Shown here piece by piece: positions 32,791 to 45,466 of a DNA stretch of 64,000 nt. The first letter of the stretch is position 1; each line of letters starts with the position of its first letter. This DNA comes from Hemibagrus wyckioides. Taxonomy: Eukaryota > Chordata > Actinopteri > Siluriformes > Bagridae. The stretch spans positions 5,616,071-5,680,070 of the forward strand of contig NC_080731.1 of assembly GCF_019097595.1 (NCBI RefSeq). Reading direction: 5' to 3'. The notes below the pieces were generated by a model that worked only from the letters and a program-made list of their open reading frames with translations, did no database searches and was not told the origin of the DNA. The translations under genes were made by a program, and so were the position numbers.

Positions 32791-33284
32791 GGACACTTTT
32801 TAAGTGTAAAGATGAGAATGTTATTTTCAGACAAGGATTTCTCAGCCAGAAAGGAATAATAATTTTATAGCATTCCCGGATAATAACTGCTGAAATCTAG
32901 ATGGTCAGATGATGAGGATTGCCTGGACTGTTACTTACCAGTTAAATGAAATACATAAAATCCTCAATTTGTTTCAGTTGTCAGGAATTTTTTTAAAAAT
33001 AAGCACATTATATGACTAAAGCTTTGTGGATACTTGAGCATCTCACCCATTTGTTGTGAAATAACTTATTTATATCTGTATAAATAGTACTGACATACTA
33101 ATCTATACAGTATACGTCATTACAATAATTGACATCACTAATGTCTTGACTGCACTTTCTTTTTTATTAAAATGGATGCATAGTTTGCATCATATTATAT
33201 GAGAATTGCACTGTAAGGACTGCTCTAATTTTGCTGTACTCAGTATAGTGGCAAAAAAAGAATCTTGAATCTTGAATACAGGCT

Positions 33285-33350
33285 TTGTGCATAGGGGCAT
33301 TGTCATGCTGGAACATCCGAACCTCTTAGTTCCAGTGAAAGGAAATAGTT
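33285..33350 (+). mobile_element. Short Tc1-MITE fragment (family D)
   Basis: CATTGTCATGCTGGAACAT and TTCCAGTGAAAGGAAATAG match the body of the element at 51194-51661. Both ends are missing. Confidence 0.6.
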
Positions 33351-33567
33351 TTCATATCATTTTTGTATTAGATTGAATAATGTCAGAAATGAAAACAGTT
33401 CCTGGTAAACTGGGAAGACTTTTGAAGTCTACCATACATCATAATCCATGATATCATCACATCTTTCACTCTGCATTAGAATAACTGACAGATGAAGACC
33501 TGAAAGCTGTCAAGCTGCAGGGTGAAGGATTTAAACTGCGGCTTGTAGGTTGCTCGTGTTTTGTATT

Positions 33568-33568
33568 T

Positions 33569-33622
<54 letters not shown>

Positions 33623-33713
33623 TGTGTGAGCAAGAGATAAAGAGGAAGAAGGAAAGTGAATATAAGATAGTGACTAAGAGGCTGAGTACTACACAGTAAC
33701 TGTATATATATCT

Positions 33714-33746
<33 letters not shown>
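33568..33746. repeat. Compound (TC)n(TG)n and (GT)n microsatellites
   Basis: (TC)n at 33568-33605 continues into (TG)n to 33629; a second GT run covers about 33716-33745. Confidence 0.95.
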
Positions 33747-34354
33747 TGTGTACACATGAGTGGGTCGACTATATAGCTCTGTGATAGCAGTATCAATATG
33801 GTCTGGGCTGGAGTGAGGGTCCGTGCCGCTGATAATCTGTCTCACAGTAGGGACGGCGGGTAAAGATGTGAGAATGGCAGATGGAGGTTAGATGAAACTG
33901 GTCAATATGACCAAACACCACTGAGCCCCAGAGCTTCTGTAAGGTCAGCGTGGCATAACGGATGACTGGTTATATGCTTTCCTTTAGGGAACAGCTGCAT
34001 GTTTGGATATGAAAATATGGCAGAAAGGATAGAAGTGACATCAGGACTTGTTGCTACACCGGCGCCTGCATCGAAGTGATACGAGCGAAAATTCGATGTC
34101 ATGCATGTTTCTATTATCAGCCCATAAAATTAGAGCAATGTGTTTCCGGAGACCATCTAATCATTATTAAACTGTGATGCAAGTTCTCTTTAATGTTAGC
34201 AATAAAAACTCTGGCTTTGACTTTACAAAATGATGTCCCAGTGGGTTGTTCTGTTACTTTAAACCCGTCTCACCTTCACCAATTACATCTGTCCTGTGCA
34301 TCACTCAATTATTATTAACATCCATGGTCCAGAACCTCCTTAAGCCAAGAGTAA

Positions 34355-37300
34355 CAAAAGCAAGGTGGGAGTAATAAACATAGTCACACTAAACGATAAA
34401 TATGGCAGGAGTAAGCAAATACTCAAGCTTCAAGATAACCCAAACAGAAGTAACAACAATACCCATTGTAAATAATAAATGAGTCAGAAGTGATCTACTG
34501 ATCAGAAGGTTCTGATCCCAGGACCACCAAGCAGTCACTGCTGGGCCCTTGAGCAATAAATATTAAGGGATAAAAAATGTCGCTCTGGATGAGGGCATCA
34601 GCCAAATGTCATAAATGTATATATTTACTTAGCAGGATAAACCAAAAGTACTCACATTAAGCATATATACTCACTTAATAAACCAGGCAGAAGTACCAAA
34701 AAATGCTCACTAAATGATAAATAATGCATAGGTAACACAAACGCTCACACTAAACAAAAAAATGAGGCAGAAGTAACAAAAGTGCTCACACTAAGCAAAA
34801 ACAGCGAAGTAGAACTAATAAAAATGCTCACACTAAACAAAAAATGAGGCAGAAGAAACAAAAATGCTCACACTAAACAAAAAGCATGAGACTTGTGTAA
34901 CAAACATTCTCACACACAAAAAACTGAAGCATAGATAACAAGAATGCTCACACACACACACACAAACACACAAACAACAAGGCAGAAATAACAAAAATGC
35001 TCACACTAAACAAACAAGTATAGATAACAAAAAGGCTCACACTAAACAAAAATATGAGGCATATGTAACAAATGTTGCCCACTAAACAAAAAAAACAAGG
35101 CGAAATAAACAGAAATGCTCACACATTGAAGACAACAAAACAAACAAAATGAACAAACAAACTAAATGAAGCAAAGGTAATGAAAATGCTCACACTAAAC
35201 AAAAACAACTAAGTAGAAGCAACAAAAATGCTCACACTAAACCAAAAACCAGGCATATATATAACCAAGACGCTCACACTAAACAAAAAACCAGGCATAT
35301 ATAACAAAGATACTCACACTAAACAAAAACAACTAAGTAGAAGCAACAAAGATGCTCACACAAGCACAAACAAGCATATATAACAAAGATACTCACACTA
35401 AACAAAAACAACTAAGTAGAAGCAACAAAGACGCTCACACAAGCACAAACAAGCATATATAACAAAGATGCTCACACTAAACAAAAAAACATGCATATAT
35501 AACAAAGATGCTCACACTAAACAAAAACACAAGCATATATAACAAAGACGCTCACACTAAACAAAAAAACAAGCATATATAACAAAGACGCTCACACTAA
35601 ACAAAAAACAAGCATATATAACAAAGACGCTCACACTAAACAAAAACACAAGCATATATAACAAAGACGCTCACACTAAACAAAAAAACAAGCATATATA
35701 ACAAAGACGCTCACACTAAACAAAAAACAAGCATATATAACAAAGACGCTCACACTAAACAAAAAAACATGCATATATAACAAAGACGCTCACACTAAAC
35801 AAAAAACAAGCATATATAACAAAGACGCTCACACTAAACAAAAAACAAGCATATATAACAAAGACGCTCACACTAAACAAAAAACAAGCATATATAACAA
35901 AGACGCTCACACTAAACAAAAAACCAGGCATATATAACAAAGACGCTCACACTAAACAAAAAACCAGGCATATATAACAAAGACGCTCACACTAAACAAA
36001 AAAACAAGCATATATAACAAAGACGCTCACACTAAACAAAAAAACAAGCATATATAACAAAGACGCTCACACTAAACAAAAAAACAAGCATATATAACAA
36101 AGACGCTCACACTAAACAAAAAACCAGGCATATATAACAAAGACGCTCACACTAAACAAAAAACCAGGCATATATAACAAAGACGCTCACACTAAACAAA
36201 AAACCAGGCATATATAACAAAGACGCTCACACTAAACAAAAAAACAAGCATATATAACAAAGACGCTCACACTAAACAAAAAACATGCATATATAACAAA
36301 GACGCTCACACTAAACAAAAAAACAAGCATATATAACAAAGACGCTCACACTAAACAAAAAACCAGGCATATATAACAAAGACGCTCACACTAAACAAAA
36401 AACCAGGCATATATAACAAAGACGCTCACACTAAACAAAAAAACAAGCATATATAACAAAGACGCTCACACTAAACAAAAAAACAAGCATATATAACAAA
36501 GACGCTCACACTAAACAAAAAACCAGGCATATATAACAAAGACGCTCACACTAAACAAAAAACCAGGCATATATAACAAAGACGCTCACACTAAACAAAA
36601 AAACAAGCATATATAACAAAGACGCTCACACTAAACAAAAAACAAGCATATATAACAAAGACGCTCACACTAAACAAAAAAACAGGCATATATAACAAAG
36701 ACGCTCACACTAAACAAAAAACCAGGCATATATAACAAAGACGCTCACACTAAACAAAAAACAAGCATATATAACAAAGACGCTCACACTAAACAAAAAA
36801 CAAGCATATATAACAAAGATGCTCACACTAAACAAAAAACCAGGCATATATAACAAAGACGCTCACACTAAACAAAAAACCAGGCATATATAACAAAGAC
36901 GCTCACACTAAACAAAAAACCAGGCATATATAACAAAGACGCTCACACTAAACAAAAAACAAGCATATATAACAAAGACGCTCACACTAAACAAAAAAAC
37001 AAGCATATATAACAAAGACGCTCACACTAAACAAAAAACCAGGCATATATAACAAAGACGCTCACACTAAACAAAAAACATGCATATATAACAAAGACGC
37101 TCACACTAAACAAAAAAACATGCATATATAACAAAGACGCTCACACTAAACAAAAAAACAAGCATATATAACAAAGACGCTCACACTAAACAAAAAACCA
37201 GGCATATATAACAAAGATGCTCACACTAAACAAAAACACAAGCATATATAACAAAGACGCTCACACTAAACAAAAACACAAGCATATATAACAAAGACGC

Positions 37301-37672
37301 TCACACTAAACAAAAAAACAGGCATATATAACAAAGACGCTCACACTAAACAAAAAAACAGGCATATATAACAAAGACGCTCACACTAAACAAAAAAACA
37401 AGCATATGTAACAAAGACGCTCACACTAAACAAAAAAACAAGCATATATAACAAAGACGCTCACACTAAACAAAAAAACAGGCATATATATATAACAAAG
37501 ACGCTCACACTAAACAAAAAACCAGGCATATATACATATATATTACACTAAGCTAAAAATGTGAGCATGTTTGTATGATAAATGAGGCAGAAGTAACAAA
37601 CATGTTCGCACTAAACGCTAAACGAGGCAGAAGTTAAAAAAAAAAATGCTTAGGCTACACAATAAAAAGGCA
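34355..37672. repeat. 3.3-kb minisatellite, 39-40 bp unit
   Basis: A tandem array of A/C-rich units of the form AACAAAGACGCTCACACTAA plus an A-run and ACAAGCATATAT or CCAGGCATATAT. From about 35440 to 37550 the array is nearly homogeneous (about 52 units). The left edge (34355-35260) and right edge (37550-37672) carry older units with ATGCTCAC and GAGGCAGAAGTAACAAA instead. Unit length varies by A-run (39 or 40). On the minus strand one frame reads FSVSVFVIYACFL repeatedly, an artefact. Confidence 0.97.
34497..34618 (+). mobile_element. SINE relic inside the old left edge of the minisatellite
   Basis: CTGATCAGAAGGTTCTGATC, CACTGCTGGGCCCTTGAGC and GTCGCTCTGGATGAGGGCAT are SINE body and V-type tail words. 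Array-like sequence resumes on the far side, so the insertion postdates the first array expansion. Confidence 0.6.
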
Positions 37673-39734
37673 GAAATATCAGCGCCAGCTGCACCATAAA
37701 CCTCAGCATGGCTCAGAAACACCCGGTAGAATGAGAAGAAAACACCAAAGCACATTTCTACTGTTTCTCTTATCATTCCACAAGGTGTTCAGTGTGTCTT
37801 GTTTTAACGAGCGTTCATTAGAAGTTGCTCAGCTGAGGTGGTTTTCCTCAGGGAACGAGACAGAAGACACGTGTAGGTCTTTCTCTGAACACCATCTCCA
37901 CAGCTGATGCCACAGTTGGCGCCTTGTTACAGCCAAATGAAGCCCATGGTGACGATAATGGAACAGTCTGACAGTTCAGCGCTAAACACGCGCATGAAAA
38001 CACATCACAATATGGCCATGTTTTTATAAGACAAGGATGTCCTTTTTGGTTTCCTCAGTATAGATTAGTATTCGGTTTAGTCGGGAAGATTTGATTAGCC
38101 CTGATGAATTGAGACATCGAATTAGACATACAGAGCAACGCCGTGGCTTCTTGAAAGACAGATGCGTGGAAAAAAAAAACTCCCAGCAGAATAACTTCAG
38201 GTCACAAAAAAAAGATGCGACTTCAATCGATAATCCTGATATCAGAGCAAACACAATAGACTGATTTGTGTCTACTGCTGCTAGCTAGGGATCACGTCCC
38301 GCTGATGGGCCTTGACGGCTAACTCGGAAAATAAACAGATAACGGTGAAACTGGTTTGATGAAGCGAACAGTTGGAGGGTGAGAAACGGCTGGTGCCAAA
38401 GAAGCATTTCCCAGTCTCGTCTTGCAATGCCAATTAGTGTTGCAGGGAGAGAGTTGTCTAGAAGATGGATGAATAGTGCTGTCAAACTGGGAGCAGATGC
38501 CAGGCATTGTGTGTGTGTGTGTGTGTGTGTTTTAGCTCTTGCATCTGTGAGTCTCTCAGCAACTTTGCCATCTTGAGGTAATTTGTTTGGTTCCACTTTT
38601 TGTTTTACTTCTTTTTGTGTCTCTGTGTTTTCTATGCCAGGTCTTTTCTATCGATACGTCCTGGAATCTCCTCCCCCTACACATTTCCGCTCTCCAAAAT
38701 AAGCTTTCAATGTCAATCAGTTATATTTCCTCTCCTTTTCATCCTTTCCTCTTTTTACAAGTTGTTCTTTTCTTATTAACATTCCTCTTTCTCCTCTGCT
38801 TTGTTTTCCTCTACTCTTAAGCGGAGTTCCTTCCAAACCCGGTTCCCGTTTTTTTTTTTTTTATAACGAAACCCTCTCTTGTCCTGTTCTATGCAGAACT
38901 TTTAAAAAGTTTCCTCCAAAGACTGCTGCTGTCAAATGTGTGAAAATGCCACTAACAGTTTTAGGTTTTTAGAAAGTTTTCCGAACGTCAGACTTCTAAG
39001 AACGTGAACTATTGGTCCCTAGAACATTCAACCTGTCAGGTTTTATAGGTATAATTTATAGACATTCCTAAAGCAGGGCTGCAAGCAGTCGGTCATCTCT
39101 TTACGTCTGTAAAGCTGTCTGACTTTTACACTTTTACACTTTTACACTTGAGTCTGCACCCAGGAATGATTCCTTGTCATCTGATTGGTTATGAAAGCAT
39201 TGATCAATTTCCTATAACGTCGGCTTTGACGGTAGTTCCAACTACAAGATAAATAACAGGTTTATATTAATCAGCTTGTTTTAATTAGATTACTGTTTCG
39301 GCTAATTCACATGGATCTGGATGGTACACATAATCTAAGATTAATACTAAAGGAAAAAAGCATAATCAGTAAAATAGTTATAATTGCTGAGTATACGTTT
39401 ATTTTGCATTTTTGGAAGCAGTCTCCAATTTCAGCAGAGAAGTTTGCAGTAATAACACAAACCCCAATTCTTCACATAGGAAGTTAAAAAGAAGATAAAG
39501 GAATGATGATTTACAGAAGTTTCACAAAGACTGTAAACTGTATATATATATATATATATCGTGGGTTGACTCTTTCGAAACAGCTTTTCGTAAACTCGTT
39601 TCGGTTGGCTTTGCTTGGCTTTTCACTGATGCAAACAAGTTTTGAAAGGCGAAAATGCTTCGTATGGCGATGCAAAGATTTCAATTCGTAAGGTCATTTG
39701 TATGCATGTTCCACTGTAAATATATGAAATATGT
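37673..39734. other. Intergenic, no gene seen
   Basis: Unique sequence with (TG)n at 38508-38530 and (TA)n at 39541-39560. Short plus-strand frames at 38379-38820 have no motif. Confidence 0.5.
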
Positions 39735-40110
39735 CCATCCATCCATACATCGTCTACCTCGTCTTTATTCCTAATTAGGGTCACGGGGATCTGCTGGAGC
39801 CTATCCCAGCACACATTGGGCGAAAGGCAGGGGTACACCCTGGGCAGGTTACCAGTCCATCACAGGGCCACACATATAGACAGACAACCACACACACTCA
39901 CACTCACTCCTATGGGCAATTTAGAATTACCAATCAACCTAATGTACATGTTTTTGGACTGTGGGAGGAAACCGGAGTACCCGGAGTAAACCCATGCACG
40001 TACGGGGAGAACATGCAAACTCCACACAGAAAGGCCCCCTGCCTGTTCCAACCCAGGACCTTCTTGCTGTCAGGCAACAGTGCAAACCACTAATCCACCG
40101 TGCTGCCCTA
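39735..40110 (+). repeat. Teleost interspersed repeat type F, nearly full
   Basis: It runs from CATCCATCCATACATCGTCT through GGAGCCTATCCCAGCACACA and ACGGGGAGAACATGCAAACT to CACTAATCCACCGTGCTGCC. This sequence is very common in fish genomes. I do not assign a transposon class. No open frame. Confidence 0.8.
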
Positions 40111-42997
40111 TGAAATATGTACATATAAAAAAATATTAGAATTTCAGAATGTACAATTTTAAGAAAATCTTGAACTTTTGGTGGTTGTAACAGTAACTCT
40201 AAACAAATGACACCACTCTGTTCTTGATTATTTTCCCATAACAGCACGCCTCCAAGAGTTTTATTCCTTAGTGTTGCTTATTGTGTTACGCTACAGCTTG
40301 TCCTCGACATATCAAGAATTCAGAGGTTTAGAGTGTAAAACCTGCCAAAAAAAACCTTATTCAAAAAGTCCACACAGTGTGGTCGCACTCGGATTCACAT
40401 CAAAATCAACAACATACAGTTTTCAAAAGTCACACAAATTGGCTCCCTGGACCACAGTCTGGTTGGAGAATAACTTTCACACTCGGCAGTTTTTGGTAGT
40501 TAGGAGTGTATGATTTTGCAGAATGGCATAAGGGAGTAGATCCACTAGTGTAGAACAAGTACATAAAAAATACAAAGCAAAAGTATGTACACTGGCTTAC
40601 ATTCTTCCCCTTCAAACAATTTCCGTCTTTGTCTTTCGCTCACATACAATACAACCAAAATGGATCAAAACCCCAAACTGTAAAGTGGAACCGTATCATC
40701 TGTCGGTGTGTTTTGTTTCAACGCGATAACAGAAGTTGTGTTAGCGTTTGTGTAGTGGTAGCACCGCTGCAGTCTGAACTGTGGGAGTCAGGAGGGAGAA
40801 CAGGAGGCCATTATGCTGTTGTGATGTGCTGCTATGGTTTTGTGTAGCCCTGCTGTGTTGTGCTGTGCCACGCTGAGCTGAGCTGCGTTGTGTTGTTTTG
40901 TTTTGTGATGCGCTCGATCGTGTCATCCTGCATCATGTCAGATTGTGCTGTATAAGCTTGAGCCATGCTGTGCAGCTCAGCGTTGTGTAACACTCCAATG
41001 TTCTAGGACTTAATCTTTAAGGGCCACATCTATATGAGAACTTTGACGTTTCGCTTTACTGGGAAAAGAAAAAGCGAGTTGACTCAAAAACTCTTATTAT
41101 GTAAGTCAATGGGCGGTTCGTCCAAAACGCTGTCTCTGTTTCGGTGTTAAAGTTTCTTTCGTTTTTTATTTGTTGTTGTTCACATGCCTCCTTTTTAGAT
41201 TTTCATTTGAATTTTTTGGTTTTTCCTTCCCCCTTTTTTTTTTTTGGACGATCCGTAAAAGTGTAACTTTCTATATTACTACATTAAAGGTCTTAGCGTG
41301 CTCCAAATACAGGGTATTGGCAGACAAAGATTTAGAGTTCATTTTGTAATTATTTTAGAAGAATGCTCTTTGCTCTTGGTTATAAATTAGTTTTAAATAG
41401 ACAGGTTATCTGGTGTTTTCTCATTACTGGGAAATGTGTAGAAATTCTTGTCAGGGTTCATCACACAGATTGGGGTCAAAAGAAAAACATCAGAGTGTTC
41501 CTTTAAGGCCCGTCGTAGGATGTAAGATGGAACGATGGGGCAGTTTTTTAAATTAATGCATTGATTTAACAAGTGAGGATGAAAATCTATAAGGATCGTT
41601 CCGAAGCAGATTCAGTGGTATTATCAAATAGCGACTCTCTGCCTTGGTAAAATAGTAAAATCATATGGTATGGTATTGAAGCCTGAGGTTTACACCCCTA
41701 GCCAGCTGTCCCAGAGCTCTGTACTGTGCTATTTTGCTAGTTTGCCTCTCACTGTGCTCCTATATTTGGGTGCAACTGGCCACTTTCAGCTCTAATGACC
41801 CAAAAAACAACTTAAATCTATCTCTCTCTGGCACCCGCACACTCACGCATGTACGCTCTTGGCATTTACCGAACAAATACATGATTTATCCAAGCACACA
41901 CTGTGGTCCTAAAGCAATTTCCTTTTCTTTGTTTTCTTTAGATGTTTCTATTTTTCTAAGCATTTGTTCATTTTCAGAGGCCAAAGTCTGTCAGAAATAG
42001 CACAACAATGTGCGTAATGACCGCCGTGCCTCCCTCAGCTACGAACACCCCGAAGCTTCTCACTTCACCATCAGACGAGCTGTGTCGGGACATTAAGCTC
42101 ATAGCAGGGGTCATGATTGCGACTGAGAGTTTATGGCTCTGAAATGGCTTTCCGTCGCCTCCCCCACCCCCCTTCGGTCCTCGAGCTCGGTATCGTACGG
42201 CTAATGAGGGAATGTGCTCACACAACTGCGACAAGCAAAAGCCTCAACAAGATGCCTTCTTGTTGCTCACCAAGGTCACAAAGAAGGTCCGGTACAGTCA
42301 ATGCTCAGTGCCATGGTGCTGCTCCATCTGCTCTAATTTAGCACAAAAAACACGTAGAGTGAGCTAGACAAATGAAAGAGATCGGACTGTGGTGCTGTTC
42401 TGAAACATATGGATCATTCTAGTCGTATTACGTTCATGTTCAGCGTCTAGTCAAAGCCAAGGAGGAACACCAGGTCAGTCCATCTGTCAGTCAGTGGGGT
42501 ATCTGAGCGCTCCAGCTTCCCAACAGCTTCAGGTGTGTGTGTGTGTGTCCTTGTTCATGTAAAAAAAAAAAGTCGATGGAAAAATAAAGTTTTGGACTTG
42601 TTTACGTACCTGGCTTTCAAGCTCTGTCTTATTTCCACAAACACTGAATACAGGTTGATGGATTGTACACTTTTCTCATTTAGATCAGCTTAATTACATT
42701 TGGGAGACACATTAACCCAGAGTCATTATGCATTCTATGTTAATTGATAATTAATTTGAATGCTTTCCCACTCTAATTACTTCATTATGACAGAAAAAAC
42801 AATGCAACATGTAAAAACTAACATTTTATTACTTCTTGTCACTTTGCAACATTAGTGTGCTGCTCTGCTGTTTTTAAAATTGCCTCTAGACCTTTTAATA
42901 ATCAAAGGATTTCAAATATACATAACCTTTTAGAAAGGTTTGCCCGTTTCGAGTCAAATGTATACGTTCGGTTCATTCGCTTAGTTCATTCATTTCA
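40111..42997. other. Intergenic; a cryptically simple tract and a CpG cluster, no gene seen
   Basis: 40845-40985 is rich in TGCTGTG/GTTGTG/GAGCTGAGCTG words. 42010-42240 is a unique CpG-dense segment (about 14 CpG in 190 bp). Other sequence is AT-rich and featureless. Confidence 0.5.
42010..42240. promoter_or_regulatory. CpG-dense candidate regulatory element
   Basis: CpG frequency is well above the surrounding desert, with no simple repeat and no supported frame. Words such as GTCATGATTGCG, TTTATGG and GGCTAATGAG resemble developmental transcription factor sites. Inference from composition only. Confidence 0.25.
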
Positions 42998-43584
42998 CAC
43001 CAATCAGCTATAGCATTAAAACCGTCTGCCTGAAATTGCGAAAGGGACCGATTTGCCCCGCCAAGGCAGCTGTGACTCGTTGACTCCATAAGACCTCGGG
43101 AGATGAGCTGTTGTATCTGGCACCAAAACATTAGCAGTAGATCCTTTAAGTCCTGTAAGTTGTGAGGTCGAGTCTCCATGGATTTGACTTGTTTGTCTAG
43201 CACATCCCACAGATGCTCGATCAGATTGAGACTCTTTGTCTTAATCCATGTGCATCAGTGATCCTTGGGTGTCCACGACTTCACTGTTCGTCCTTCCTTG
43301 GACCACGTTTGCTAGGTACTAACCACTGCTTGCTGGGAAAACATCCCACAAGACCTGCTGTTTTGGAGATGCTCTGACCGAGTCTTCTAGACATCACAAT
43401 TTGGCCCTGGTCAGAGTTGCTCCCATCTTTACCATTTTTCCTGCCTCCAACACATCACCTTTGAGAACTGATTGTCTACTTGCTGTGTGGTATATCCCAC
43501 CCCTGTCATAGGTGCCATTGTAAGAAACTAATACATATTATTCACATCACCTGTCAGTGGTTTTAATATTATGGCTGATTGGTG
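42998..43584 (-). mobile_element. Tc1-type element, family B, both ends present, internally deleted
   Basis: Termini CACCAATCAGCTATAGCATT and TTAATATTATGGCTGATTGG are followed by TG and TA. The minus strand encodes decayed HTH/leader and C-terminal pieces (LDKQVKSMETRPHNLQDLKD). It is longer and more diverged than the family A copies, so probably older. Confidence 0.85.
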
Positions 43585-44701
43585 TATGTAAATGAAAAAA
43601 ACAGGATGACTGAAGGGCAAAAATAGGAGACAATGTGCTTGTTAAGTGTGCATGGAACTCGGAAAAAATCACCCAAGCGTGGAGAACACAGAGCCAGCTG
43701 AATAAATGATTATCTAATCATGCATCGCATTCAGTTTCCCCCTTTTTTTTGTCAGTTTAATTATCCACAACAAAGGCACTTCTGCAGAGATACAGCTCTG
43801 TGCTTTGGCTTACTATGTGCCTTATGGCTCAGATTAGCAGCTCTCACCTACTAAAATAAATAAATAAATAAATAAGTAAATAAATAAATAAATAAAATGC
43901 TGCAAGCTAAAATACATGTCATGGTGCGTTAACTTCCTATATTTGGTAGTCCATTTTCTCACCATGATCGAACTTCAGAGTCGTGTCGGTTGTTTTCATC
44001 CGCACCTGAGCGCACAGGGTTCGAGTCAAACGGACTAAACAACGCATATGAGAAAGCGCACTTAGAAATGATTTGCAATACAGCATTAAGTACATCTCTG
44101 TAATTTCTTCACTTCGCTTCAGGCTTGTTTATTTTTCTAGGAAAGGAGCCGGATCGTTTCATTGCTACTCATTTTCTGTAAAAATCAATGTTAAACGAAG
44201 CAAAAAGGATGCGTAAAGGATGTGGCAGTTGTTACGGTTAATGAATATTACTACTGCTATTAACCTTGAAGAAGAGAGAATAATAATACGCACCGCTTCT
44301 TTAAAGCTGTTTAATTAACTTATACAGGAACCCAATGTTTGGATTTTTAGATCCAGGAAATAACTGTAATAAATGACACACTGTACTGAGACTGCTCAAG
44401 CCTCCCAGTTCAGTAAAATATTACATGTGAATTTAATGCACTTCTTTAATGCCTGTAATTCATTGCACGCTACCTATCATTAGAAAACCATTACTGCGCA
44501 CAAGCAGGTTGTTTGAACTTGTCTTTCCTTGTTAGTAGGCGGTGTTTAAATCGTTCAGAGAAAGTTCTGTAATGCAACACGTAAATCCTCAGACTGAAGG
44601 CTGAGTGTCGGGTGACTCGGTTAATCCCGACACCGTGTGCTGGTTGTTAATGAGGCTTTCCTGCTATTGCTCTCTGAACCAACAATTTACTTCTGCCTCA
44701 C

Positions 44702-44737
<36 letters not shown>

Positions 44738-44977
44738 GTAAATAGAATTTGTTGTACTTCCCTGCTCATAAATGACAATATTTATTAACATCTCCATCTT
44801 ATTAAAGCCTCCAAGAACTCTGACGCCCTGTAATGCGCCGCAGCACCGAATTGACCCTGAAAGAAGTCAATGACCCAGAAAAAAAAAATGTCTGAGTGTC
44901 TGTTTTCTTGTTCACTCATGTACTCTGAGGAACAGAGATAAAACTGAAACCTGACAGCGTGGCTGAGCAAGGAATTG

Positions 44978-45013
<36 letters not shown>

Positions 45014-45410
45014 CTATCTCTCTAAACTGGCCTGATTCTGGTAATTCAACCCAGCTGTTCATCTGCTATCGATAGATGAGCAGAAAGCGGCTAAGCTGCA
45101 AAAATCGAAGTCAAGTTGGAGTTGCGTCACAGCTAACACGTTACAGGTTAGCGAAACATTTCTGATTCTGGTCAGTCAAGTACTCGGTGAGAGCAATTTT
45201 TCTGTCATGTTTACAGTCGACTGGTATTTACATGGCATTGACTTCTGTATCATATGATACAGTTTCTACAAGAAATCAGTTCTGGAGACTCAGAAGGTCA
45301 CGTTATTTTATTTTTTCCAGATGTAGACAGGAATTTTTCCACGTGTAAACCCCTGTTTTGACCCTCGCACCTATCGCCCATCCCAATGATTAAATAACTA
45401 GGGAAAAAAC

Positions 45411-45466
<56 letters not shown>

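Noticed and set aside
35755..35940. Repetitive minus-strand frame FSVSVFVIYACFL
   Set aside because: It is the 39-bp minisatellite unit translated in a frame that happens to be open when units are exactly 39 bp; it breaks wherever units are 40 bp.
34355..37672. CRISPR-like array
   Set aside because: The units are directly adjacent with no unique spacers and the genome is a vertebrate's; it is a minisatellite.
39735..40110. Possible gene in the type F repeat
   Set aside because: No open frame and several copies in the window; it is an interspersed repeat.
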